Shown piece after piece: positions 11,491-24,600 of a stretch of 63,120 bases of DNA. The position numbers were made by a program, and so were the translations under genes. Under the pieces are notes generated by a model. The model saw nothing but the letters and a program-made list of their open reading frames with translations. It made no database searches and was not told the origin of the DNA. The stretch is from Pleurotus djamor (Eukaryota; Basidiomycota; Agaricomycetes; Agaricales; Pleurotaceae): positions 2,857 through 65,976 of the forward strand of contig JAPEVF010000229.1 of the NCBI GenBank assembly GCA_029747585.1, written 5' to 3'. Position 1 is the first letter of the stretch. Every line of letters starts with the position of its first letter.

Positions 11491-11700
11491 CTATAGCGAT
11501 AGAGCGCACTATCCTCTAGCTCGGCACTTGGAGATATCGAAGAGAGATATCGAACCGTCTGGAAGACGGAAGGACACACTTCACCAGACATCCTTCTGTA
11601 TACTCTCTGAGTGATCCATGAAAATATCGCAGATGCGACACGGNGACTCATTTCCGGCCTCATAAACNNNTGCACGCCACCGAGTGGTCCATTGATCATG
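11491..11700 (-). pseudogene. Broken, inverted copy of the GH162-like 3' end
   Basis: Read on the minus strand, this stretch aligns base by base with the last 210 or so bases of the hydrolase at 5842-7793. Both contain CTCGGTGGCGT, then a conserved run giving ITQRVYRRMSGE here against ITQREYSRVFKRLSGE in the intact gene, and both end in a CTCT.TCGCTA.AG terminus. After MSGE the copy drifts between frames, so the terminal block appears only in a shifted frame. No earlier part of the gene lies beside it. Both flanks are N-rich (11442-11464 and 11667-11720), so a collapsed or misjoined repeat is an alternative to a true decayed duplicate. Confidence 0.7.
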
Positions 11701-11845
11701 GCGATTTTCNANTNNNANNNGATCTCATGTATAAGTAAGTATATCATGCGAAGGGACGACGAGNTATGTTAAATCCAAATAAACGTCCGCAAGATTGAGG
11801 TATATCCTACACAGTGCATAAATAAATTAAGCTCTAGAAAGTCCT

Positions 11846-14800
11846 CTAGATGTAGATAGCGTAAGATCCAATCACAGGTCGATGGTCACTCCGTCCTTCA
11901 AGTCGACGCATGGCTTTATCGTCCAGGGTATCATACCGGAGACACACAACATCGCCTTTCCTGGGNCGCAGGTTGNGGTCNCCAGGNGTTGTGAGATCTG
12001 AAGGGGTATTGGTATGCGAAGAGTTCCCAGACAAGAACGCAGGTAACAGTGAACGTCGACGTGGGGCTTTGGGGGTANTCCCATCCAGGGGTGCATGGGG
12101 TATTTGTGGTATGAGGGGACCAGATGGCACAGATGCTCGCCTAAGGGCAGTATTTACCTGGGGAGGCACTTCGGCGGAGGAGGCGACAGACATGGAACGT
12201 CGAAGCTTGCTGTCTTGGTTGTTGCGGAAAAACCACAGTCCTCCTTGTGATGTCTTCTCGGGTCTCAGTGGTAGATGGTCATGAGAAAAGCTTTGTCGAG
12301 GAGGTGAGGAAGGGTATGAGGGTAAGGGATCGGCGACGAAACGAGAAGGTGGAGCATGAGCCTCTCCATTCAGAGAAGCTAAAGATGGTTTACGAGAACG
12401 AAGCATTCCAGCGAAGAATTGTTGCATCAACCCCTTGGGTTTCGGTTCCTGTTCACCCTCTGGCGGTTCGTCGGGCTTCACAGTAGACTTGAACAGGATG
12501 CGATCGCACCTATTAGTATGATTTATCATTAGAAGCAAAACGCGTCTAAGCTGAAGGTTACTTGCCAGCTTGGGACACGCTTCTTGTGGGAAGAGTCATA
12601 TACACCCTTATCCCGGTCTTCGTCATCACTACCGGCCTCAGCGTCCTTATCTTTGAGAGACTTGCGAGACGGGACTCTGGTCAAAGGGGCCGCCTGCAAC
12701 AAAGTACCATCAACGACTGGTGGTGGTTGGGGAGGCGAATCATCAACGGTCGAGGCTTCGACTAGAGGCAAACTAGGTAAGCTCCAGCTTGTGGTTAGTG
12801 GGTCAGCAGCGGTGGGGTGTATGGGTGGAAGGATAGGAGCCTGAGTGGAAGAACGAGGCAAGGCCGGTGGAGAGCTGGGCTTCTGACGAGGGGACGACAA
12901 CAGGGATATCCACTTTTCTTTGACTTTGTGAGCGGCAGCGTTGAGTGATACCCTACTTCCGGGTGTGCTGAAGGCCCGACTTAGAAGAGGAGAGGTCATT
13001 ATCTTGTGGATATCGCTATCGTCCTCGGCATCGGTGACGCGAGACTGGCTTGTGAACGACGTTGATATGGAGGCCCGATCCTCATCATCACGTCCAACTC
13101 GATCGTGCTCGTTCCCTTCTTTCTCGGATTCCATCACCATTGTTGGTATGGCGCTCATAGAGTAACTCATTTTCGTCTTGTGGGGGCGCTTCAGAGTTCT
13201 CAGGACATCGTACTTGAAGGTAGGAGGGAAGTTGATCAAAGCTTCTGTAAAACCTTGAAAGTATTGTTTCTCCTTGAGGAGCTTGCGTAGCTGGTCGAAT
13301 TCAAGGGCATTTGTGTAGTCTGAATAAAAGATTAAGCACACTTCCACTTCCTTGGACTGATGATAGGTAAAAGTGCACATACCCTGGTGTGATATGAGCC
13401 AATCTGCGTGCAGACGAGATATGTCCAGCCGGAAATTGAGGTCACCGAAGATGAAGGTATAATCAAACTTATCCGTAAGATCTAAGCAAACGGTTAAAAG
13501 GCATCACAGTATGGTTAACGAAAAGGAATTTACCCTCCGAGAAAGTCCTCGGATCGTCTTGGGCGAGGAAATCTTCGACAGACAGTTCAGCCTAATATCT
13601 TCGGTCAGAGGGAGCAATTTATGAACGAGACAGACGACAGTACTTTGATCTTGGCTAAATTCGCCAGACGATGGTTGACTTTCCCTTCATGAGCTGTAGA
13701 ACATCAAGTTAAAATACGTCTGGGATGATTATCAAGGAGAGAACAAACCAGCAAGATGGGCGTTCAAGAAGAGGATGGTGGCACCGGCAATATTGAGACT
13801 AATGCCTACTCCACCCTTATTACCCACTCGGCCACCTATCAGACCAGCCTTGACATACGACTTTGAAGCGCCTTTTGTTGACGTCGTCAGCGAGCGAGCC
13901 CAGTGATGCGCAAGTGGGATAACCTTTAACAAGGGAACGAACATCCCGATGCACATACACAGAGAGATAAAGCCCCATGAGTCGTTGCTTGATGAGCATG
14001 GAGTAAGGCCCTTTACGGGTGGAACAACTGGTCGTACTTTGAGCAGAGCTGTCCACAGAAGAGGGTGCACCACCTCCATGACACAACCAATGCTCAACCA
14101 TAGCTGTCCACCCACTAGATGGGCTCCCCGCATCGTTGTCTGTGCTCTTGCGTGACTTTGGTGCGTCGTCATCTTCATCATCATCCCGCTTCTGGGAACT
14201 ATTGGACCCTTCCTCTCTATCCCAATCCTTGTCTTTCTCTCTGTCAATTAACTTGAAGCCGGCACCAAAGCCCATAGGTATTCCTGGTGCAAACACATGC
14301 GTGAGTATTAAACCCAATGAGTCCACTGAGATGCTCACCCAAAGTAGACGGACATTCTTGACCAGCCCTAGAGGTACTATGAGTACAGTTCAGAAGTGCT
14401 TGAAAAATGAGCACGTACACTACTACGATGTGATATGGATGATCTTCGTCACTGGGGAAATTGGGCAACGCGTCTGACGGGTTCTTGGGCTTCGTATACA
14501 GTGGTACTTTGCCAAGAAGCTCTTCCAGATTGCCCTACAACGATAGAAGGCTTAGCCAGGGCTCATGGTAATCAACGACCACGCACGCACCTTGGGCAAC
14601 GAATCATGCATATTCCAAGTCACTATTCTCACTTTGAGGAACTTGGCATTCCGCGGCCCAGAAGGTTTGATTATAGCCGGTTCGCCCAGTAACGGTGTAG
14701 ACGTTGTCGAGGAACAGACTGACGGAGAAGTTGGACTAGGAAATAATCCCTGCAAGCGTTCAAGGAGACTGGCCTGCCCTGTTCATCCCCAAAATTACAT

Positions 14801-14903
14801 GAGTTCGCAGTACGAGCGCGTGCGGAACGCGAAGTGGCATACTCTGTGGGTTCGNACTTGGTCGAGGCGGCGAGGGCGNCGACGCCGTTACAGAGCCTGA
14901 CAT
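11846..14903 (-). CDS. Inositol polyphosphate 5-phosphatase with long disordered inserts
   Basis: Minus-strand multi-exon gene of the endonuclease/exonuclease/phosphatase fold. The catalytic landmarks are in order: LKVRIVTWNMHDSLPKG, a block with VGNKGGVGISL, FLNAHLAG, FIFGDLNFRLDISRLHADW, FPPTFKYD, KKRVPSWCDRILFKS and SDHRPVIGSYAIYI at the C-terminus. These are the signature motifs of PtdIns(4,5)P2/InsP 5-phosphatases. No Sac1, SH2 or C2 domain is visible. Unusually, low-complexity segments interrupt the domain: an acidic Lys/Asp stretch early, about 210 residues between FPPTFKYD and RVPSWCDR, and about 170 residues between CDRILFKS and SDHRPV. The start at 14903 needs a very short 40-nt first intron; the 5' end is uncertain. 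Confidence 0.82.
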
Positions 14904-15106
14904 GGTGGCTTGAGGGCAGCCAGCTGATGGTAGGCAAAATGCCCAATTGTTGCATTCAAGTCGTTAATTTTGTTGGCGTCAACAGCCTTCTCGGTAGAAA
15001 AATGTCATCGAACAAATGCGGTTACTCATATTACATAATTAGAACATATTTTCTACGAAGACCTTGGGTGGGACTGGGGTGTCGCGAGAATGGATATGTG
15101 TATCTA

Positions 15107-17197
<2,091 letters not shown>

Positions 17198-18227
17198 CCT
17201 TGGTAACGAGTAGTAGACCTGGTACTCTGAAGTTATCTTGCACCAGATAGCTTCGTTTTAAAAGGACGGCCTTGCTATCGAGTTCGGCAACCCACTTCCC
17301 GAGCCCAACGGTCGGGATGCACCAGGTGGTCTTGGAAGCGAGATGCCATCCGTATCTGAGCTGCTCGGATGGGTAGCCGCACAATGTCATGAGAAAATAA
17401 ATAAATGCGGACAGTGAACCTCGTGTGCAGCGACGTTCAAAGAAGTATGTGGATGGGTAGGACCTCGGAGAAAAGAAGAATATCCAATAGTGACACATGC
17501 GAGTCTGTTGAGCTGGCGGCTGGAGGTTCAAGAAATGTCAAAGGGAAGATTCACGAAAGAGGATGAAGAATATCGGCATTTCGAGACGTATGGCCTCGTA
17601 GTGGGCGAGCTGCTCGACAGAGCGACGAATTCTGATAAGTTCACAAAGATGGTTATATGACGAAACAAGAAGCAAGCACAAGATACTCGAGAATTGGACT
17701 CACATGGCACAAAGTTAGTGGGGATAAAGGAGATGCAAGCTGCCACGTCAGAAAGAGCGGCTAGATGAACATGGTGAGGCGCATAGGCAAGGACCTCACG
17801 GGGCCGAAGGATCATTCATCGGGAGATAGAGTGCGTTGCCTTTACAACGGAGAATCCAAGGTCGCACATGGCCACTGGATGATGGGAGACGATAGCTTCG
17901 GGCGACTTTAAGCGACGAGCTTGGTGTGCCCAGGTTTAAGCATGGACGCTACCAAACTTAGATGTAATTTCCCTCTTGAGAGGGTGAAGCTCAGTAGTCG
18001 TAGCTCTGTATCCCAAGGTAACTTCTCTGGGGATGTTACCCTCTAGGATTGAAGTAGTTGCATGAGAGCGAAGAGGTGGTTGTCTACGAGGAAGAACATA
18101 TAGGGCGACAAAGGTGTAGTCCGATGCGCATTGCATCAAAATGAATAGAGTAAGGATAAATACGTGTCCGGCTGATAGGTTTTCAGAATACTGAAGAAGC
18201 ATGAAGCAACAGCGTGCTCACCATCAC
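17198..18227. other. 1.03-kb region upstream of the chitinase, no assigned gene
   Basis: It lies between the chitinase start and the mitofissin stop, so it holds the chitinase promoter and the mitofissin 3' end. Open frames exist on both strands. The most protein-like is a 42-codon plus-strand frame at 17535-17660 (MSKGRFTKEDEEYRHFETYG), with an open stretch before it. I recognise no family and see no clean exon chain. No tRNA or repeat is visible. Confidence 0.4.
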
Positions 18228-18524
18228 TCAAGACTTGCTTTGCGTCGTGTCTCTCTTGAAGTACGAACTGTTGACAGCAGTCGCTTGTATGAGATCGAAC
18301 ACTGATTCGCCTACGCCCAGAAAGCGATCTGCGACTGAGCGTGCTGTTTCGTCCGATATCAAGCCAGTATTAGGACTGACAAAAGGGTAAATTTAGTGCA
18401 CACGATAAGGATATATTAGTGGAAGTTCATACGCAAAGCCGCTTGAACGACGTACGCCAGCGATGACGGTGGAGACGAGCGCAGCGTCAATGGCTAATGA
18501 AATAGTTCTTGAGAGTAAGCCCAT
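18228..18524 (-). CDS. ATG44: Mitofissin Atg44 (DUF1748)
   Basis: A 79-codon gene in two exons (18433-18524 and 18228-18375) around a 57-nt GT-AG intron, starting [17 protein letters not shown]. It shows the whole DUF1748 pattern: an N-terminal amphipathic/hydrophobic helix with D13 followed by [13 protein letters not shown], a central [13 protein letters not shown], then [13 protein letters not shown] and a short tail with SSYFKRD. The AGxRRxTG-like turn and the YLGxGE-FD-like block identify the family. Yeast Atg44 (also called Mdi1) sits in the intermembrane space and drives mitochondrial fission, including during mitophagy. It is easily missed because each exon is short. It lies in tandem between RPS20 and the chitinase. 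Confidence 0.9.
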
Positions 18525-18771
18525 TGTGAAGCGTGATGGTTGTTGAAGAAAGAGGTCAGTGTGGCCCTGAGGCAGTTATACGGACGGACCGCCGAACAGA
18601 ATACGAAATTGGTGCCGCCTTTGTTTACCAGGGGGAGGCGTAACAAACACACTCGCTGATCGACAGTACTTCGAATGATCATGACAAGTTCGTTACAACT
18701 AGGTATGCTACACAGTAAGACAGATGTCGTATAACGAGTGTAACAAAGGCATGAGTGAACTGGTGCAACAT

Positions 18772-19316
18772 TTAGGCAGAGATGGTAACTTCGACCTCGA
18801 CGCCGGGCTCCAAGCTGATGCTGGTCTAATAAGACGATCTTAGGAACTTTCGCGATCGCCCGACGAGAAACAAAACTCACAATCTGCTTGACGATCTCGC
18901 TGGAGGAGTGGAGATCAATGAGACGCTTGTGAACCTTGAGTTCATAGCGATCCCAAGTCTTGGAACCTTCACCACAGGGCTAGAAATACCCCACAATCAG
19001 ACATTTGATGGCGAATGCAAGTAACGGAGGTACTCACAGTCTTACGGGTGGTGATTTTGAGGACCTTGGTGGGGAGACGAACGGGGCCCTTAACACGAAG
19101 TTGCTTGTCTTTGGCACGGTTGATCAAATCAGCAGAGACTACGGCCGAAATGAGACTTGTTCGACATGACGATGCGAAGAACTGAAGGGACTTACACTTC
19201 TCCAAGTTCTTGACATTGCTGCTGGTCAAGGTGATTCTAATTTTGTGGATCTTGGGGGCGGGGACAGCGGCACCCGTGGCATCGTATTCTTTTTCTCCCT
19301 TAGCGACGTAACTCAT
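18772..19316 (-). CDS. RPS20: 40S ribosomal protein uS10 (Rps20)
   Basis: Four-exon gene starting [19 protein letters not shown] at 19316. It reads through [85 protein letters not shown] and [17 protein letters not shown], which is complete and typical uS10 of about 120 residues. It sits at the head of the 40S subunit near the mRNA entry side. The four-intron-phase style and short introns match its neighbours. No snoRNA is evident in the introns. The divergent partner is YJU2B, 913 bp upstream. Confidence 0.96.
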
Positions 19317-20229
19317 TTTTGATGCGGTGAGTCAGAAGGTGACTAGATGAAGTAATTCGAGTATGTAGTGAGCACGCTGCGAGGGATATTGGCGAAATTC
19401 GGCGTACCTAAGGTCGGTGGATGAAAGTTTTGTGGACAAGTGAAAATTAGAGTTTGGCTGGGTTGCAGGTATTTGCGGAGATTGCCGAAAATAGAGCGCT
19501 CGGTAACTTGGGTGCAAGAAGCAAGCAAGAAGCAATTCGATAAAAATGAAATCAAAAATCGCGGGGAGGAAAGGAGAGTGAGGGACATACGACACCCCCA
19601 GTGACTAAAATAGAGCCTCCGTTGCCTGAATTTTGTAAAGGATCGCGCACAGGCCAAAAAACAGAACTGCATATCCCGAAGTATTCGCCGTGGCTTGAAG
19701 TTAGTTTCGTACTCTCCCTTGTGCTTTAGGCCAGCATGGAGTAATCGAGCATTCATCTGGCACCCACCAGCGATTTTTTCCGAGCGTGCGGCGTCCAGCA
19801 ATGGATATATATGGATGGACGCTGGCGTTGGTCACACCGCTCGGAGTCTCCTTGATACTTATTTCTGGTGCCCATTGCATATTTAGCTCCATGTACCTGT
19901 GCCCTGGCAGCTTGAGTGACTTGAGTGGCAAGGGTCAAAGAAAAAGGAGGACTAACAACGAGATGAAGACACCATGAACGGGATCAGTTTCATTGTGTAC
20001 CGTTTTGCGATGATAGCTAGGTGTAGATTCGCTCATGTACCGTACCTTAAACGTGAAAGTAGCCCTCCCAGAGAGAAACCCCATGAGTTCACCGAAACTT
20101 GCTGCATCTTGATGATTTTGCAGTGATTCCGAAGCTTCGACCCCCTGTCTCCTATCAACGTTCTCACTGTGCCCAAATATGGAAGTCACAAGTGAAATGA
20201 TGAAGCGGGCCCGCGCCTGGTGAATTATC
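19317..20229. promoter_or_regulatory. Divergent intergenic region RPS20 / YJU2B
   Basis: A 913-base stretch. Pyrimidine-rich tracts on the RPS20 strand just upstream of its ATG suit a ribosomal-protein leader. Short frames on both strands look random. I see no RNA gene and no repeat. Confidence 0.4.
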
Positions 20230-21401
20230 ATGCAAGGTGCGTCCCCTTAGCCAGCAATATACAGAAACCAAATGCCAATGCTGTCTCGAATGAGGGTTCA
20301 ACAAATACTACCCGCCTGACTATGATGGAGAGAAACACAAGAGTCTCAACTCATACCGAGGTGAGCTCTCTCTTCCCCTCGTTTCTACACCAGCCCATAA
20401 CATCGAGCCACAGGCAAACATGCTTTGGGTGATAGAGCCCGTAAGATAGACCAAGGGATCCTTATAACTCGCTTTGAGCTTCCCTTTAATATTTGGTGGT
20501 GCGTCTGACCTCCTCGTCGATTCGTTCCAAGCTGAAAGACCGTCAGTGGAACATGTAACAACCACATCGGCATGGGTGTTCGCTACAACGCCGAGAAGAA
20601 GAAGATTGGAAACTACTACTCGACTCCTATATTCTCATTCCGATGCAAATGCCATTTATGTGACGGTTGGTTCGAGATTCAGACGGACCCGAAGGTATAG
20701 CAACCGTCGACCTATCCGTATCCGTCCCACATTAACGACGTACCCATTAGAACACCCGATACGTGGTAGTATCTGGCGCGCGTCAGAAAGACGAGGATTG
20801 GAACCCAGAAGAGAACGGTGGATATGCTGTCCATGGTAACTGCTTTCTCCATTCCTCGGTGTTTACCCATTTCTTATCGCTTCTAGACACTGAGGGCTCC
20901 GCTGCTCCAGCCGACCCACTTGCCAGCTTGGAAAAGTCGACTGATGCTCAGAAGAACCTCACTCAAGTCCAGGTACCTCGCTTGGAGAGTCTCCAATCCG
21001 TTTCCGACCACTACAACTCCGATCCATACACCCTGTCTCGAAAAATACGAAAGCGGTTTCGAGAGGAGAAGAAGGTGGCTGCGGAAAGACAAGCTAACGA
21101 TGATGCACTCAAAGGGCGATACGGTCTGTCAGAAACACTCAAGCTCGTCGATGACACGGACGAGGACACGCTTCGGGCGAAGGAAGAGTGGGAACATGGT
21201 CGCCAAGGGTTAGAGCGACAGGAGCGTAACAAACGACACAAGTTACTTCTCAGCTCCGCCACTCGACCCACCGCTTTGATCCCTCTCTCTGGCGGTTCCA
21301 GGTCGTCGAGTAGTACCGCCGCATCATCCTTGCGAGCGCGGCTTCTGGGAAACACTACACGTTCTTCGTTGCATCTGAAGCCTAGGGTTTTACCAGATTA
21401 A
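20230..21401 (+). CDS. YJU2B: YJU2B/CCDC130 (Saf4/Cwf16-type) splicing factor
   Basis: Spliced gene starting MQ|GFNKYYPPDYDG at 20230. The conserved N-terminal domain follows: KHALGDRARK, GILITRFELPFNIWC, CNNHIGMGVRYNAEKKKIG, NYYSTPIFSFRCKCHLC, then EIQTDPK and TRYVVVSGARQKDEDW. Two Cys pairs (WCGTC and CKCHLC) form the zinc site. The C-terminal half is charged and helical (RKIRKRFREEKKVAAERQ) with a Ser-rich tail. The family includes Yju2, CCDC94 and CCDC130/Saf4; the GVRYNAEKKKxGNYY and TDP-N blocks favour the CCDC130 side. It acts at spliceosome activation and splice-site fidelity. The first exon is only 7 nt. Confidence 0.9.
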
Positions 21402-21646
21402 TTCGTACCTTACAGTGTATACCACAGTAGTTGGCTAGCCTTACATCTATGAATTCCTTACAATTCGGCAAGAAATCGATAGCAAGTAGAACAACAGGAA
21501 TAGGAATACAGAGCGGACCAGACAGAGGGTAATCAAAAGTAGGTAGTGATGACAACGACACAGTTACAACGAGGAGGGGATAAAAGAATCAGCTTTCTCC
21601 GAAGGTTAGACCGTAAAGTAAAATAAAGCAGATAGAAAAGGGAAGA

Positions 21647-24600
21647 TTATCGAAGTATATGGAAAAAGCACAAAGGAAATATAAAAAACACACACAAATG
21701 CGAAAGAAAAGATCCCATTACGAAGGAACAGACCACTCCACGGGGGGCATCGTNGCCTTCCCACTTAAAGTCATGGGTATGATAAAACGAAGATTCACCG
21801 CCGTCGATCTCCTTCCAAATGCCCACCCTGAGAGGGTCTGGCATCTCCTCCGTCTTGATATCTACACCCAGGTGATGCGCAGCGTCAGTCTCAGCATTAG
21901 ACTCTGGACTGGTGTTCGCTGACGATGACGCTATTAGATCTGGAGTTGCTGCTTTTGAACCAGCATCGTCATCGTCGTTAGCAAAAGACGCAAAGTTGAA
22001 AAATTCTTCGAACTCGTTATCTGCGGGTTGGGAGGGTAGATCAGAGCCGGATGGTAGGTGACTGGGATCCAGGAGCGGAAGGTCAGCGGCACCGCCGATT
22101 CGAAGTATTTCGTCTATGGTACTTGATATACCGTTCGTGATACTCGTTTGACCGCCGTCCGAAGCAAGCTTGATCAATTCCGTTATTTGTTCCATGAATG
22201 CAGTGGCATCCTCTGGGGTCTTGATGCTATCAATGACTTGCTTGTCAGAAGATGGGTCCATGAGAGGACCATCGCTGGCATCCCACTCGGTCTTCATCCG
22301 TTTGGGAGGAGACGCGGCCTCGGCATGAGAGGAGGACGTTCCGGGCGTGGAGGTCGACGCATGGGCTTGACCGTCGTTATCATCTTCGCGTTGACGTTTG
22401 ACACCAGCGGAGGTAGAGGGCGGTCGGGGAGGTTCTGCAACGGGTGGTATGGGGGAGGCAGGCCCGACCTTCGACGGCCTACGTTTCGCAGGCGCGACTG
22501 GTGCCTTGGGCTTCGCGGGTGGTTTCGGTTTGGGAGATTTAGGGATTTGAGGGGAGTTCGTGGGGTTGGGTGAACTCGCGCTGGCGGCAGGAGTAGAGGC
22601 GTTGGGGATGGTTGCAGGAGGGGTTGGAGCAGTCATAGTACTAGTACTGGGACTAGGCTGGATCGGCTGTTTAGGTTTCTGTGGTGGTGGACGAGGTTGT
22701 GGAGGGACGGGAGGNCGAGCGGTGGGCATNGGATTTGGGTTGGGTGGTGGNGGTGCTTGGGGAAGCTGGGGCATCGGTTGCATGTTGGGTGGCGATCCAT
22801 GAGCCGGTTGTTGTACTGGGCCGCCACCGTTAGGAGCCAAACCTCGAGCTTTGACGAAGGTGGTCAAAGCAGACTGGAAGATCTCCTTCGCTTTGCCCAA
22901 CTCTGCGGACATCGATCGCAGATTCTCNAGACCCACGACGAAACGTGGTTGGTTGGATGCCAAGAGCGTACGCTGAGTGGCAATNGTGTANTTCTATAAG
23001 TCGTGTGAGTAAAAGCATCCCCGAGAGTGGAGTAGTACTGACAATGGCAATGAGTTTCTTGACCATCTCGTCGTTGCGAAGCAGAACGAAGAACATTGGG
23101 AGTTTAACTTCAAAGTCCTGAGAGTTGCGGAAGACGTGTTCAATGAGATTATTATACTCGACTCGCTGCTCCGGGAGCACGGTGGCGGTGGCCCGAACTA
23201 ATTGTTCCACTGAAACAAGTTAGCGTCCCGATTGTGCAAAACCTCTTGTAATACTCACTCTGTGTGGGGATGTTCTCCTTCAACCGTTGGATGACCTTCA
23301 TTGCCGTACTCGTGAACTGGGGATCGCTTTGCATGACGAGCGATCCGATACCGACCAGAGGTATTTGATGACCGTTGGGCATAGGGGGGCGCGACATGGG
23401 AGTATTGCTTCGAGGAGGATTTCCGAATGCTTGGTGCCCTTGNCCCTCGTCGGGATGATTGGCCATGGCCATTTGTGGCCCTACGTTCATACCTGGAGGA
23501 ACAAGGCCACCTGGGCCACCTGATCGCAGCTGGTCTCTGAACTGAGACTGACTCGCCATCGTTCGTTGAAGATTAGCTCGATTATTTTCGACGAACTGGA
23601 TGACCTTCTCCTCGATGCCACGCGCCCGTAGTTCGGCGGCTGATTGACTCGCATAGACGAACATCTGCTGTATCTGACCCGGGGAAAAGCGAGATGGATT
23701 GACTGACGGTCCCGAACCACTGGCATCGACGGCAGCATTATTATTCATCATTTGCTGCCGCCTCTTCTGATCGAGCATCGACGTAATGTAAACGGCGTCG
23801 AAAGCAGCCAAATATTCCTTATAAATGTGNGCCAACTGTATCGCCGTCTGGGGGCCACTCTTCGCGGGTTCCGTTTCGGATGCGGGGAAGGAGACAAAAT
23901 TCATGCGAGCACCGATAACGGCCCACAGATCTTTCTGGGTAACCTGTATCACTTAAGAGTGAGTCGCGCACGACCCGATGCAGGGGAACACATACCGTGG
24001 TGAAACCGCCTTCCATCAAGACATTGCGATGTAAACCGTGAAGGTCGATCGGTCTTCCTTCGACCAACATCAATCTCGGATCATGCTGNATGTTCTTGCT
24101 CTTGCAAAAGCTTGCATAGGCGTCATCGAATCGGGATTTAGCAAGCGGAGGCAAAACGTGTAACATCGGACCAGCAGATGGCATTCCGTTGGGGTTGGGA
24201 GAGGCACCGTTAGGCCCTGGCGTCGGATTAGGTGTTGATGAACGGCCGGTCATGCTGAACGGGAAGGGTTGATTGGAAGGCGAAGCTTGGTTGAACGGAG
24301 CACCCAACCTTTGTTGTTGTTCCTTCTGCATTTGCTCGCGTTGCTGTTGGGTAGGGGTCGGTCCAGAGCGAGGGGGGATGCCACCAACTTGGTTCGCTTG
24401 AACGTGTAAGTTCGCGGGACTCTGTTGCAGTCCGTTCGGATGACCATTGAGATGCTGTTGACCCTGGTGGGGGCCGAACGAAGAGACCTGAGGATTCGCC
24501 CAGCCATTGGGTTGACCAGATGAACCAGGAGGAAATTGAGGCTGCATTCCCCTGTAATGGATGACATGAGCAAAATATTTAATCGTAGCCACAGGAAATA

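Noticed and set aside
20648..20665. tRNA-like GGTTCGAGATTC
   Set aside because: It is coding sequence of YJU2B (WFEIQTDP) and has no cloverleaf around it.
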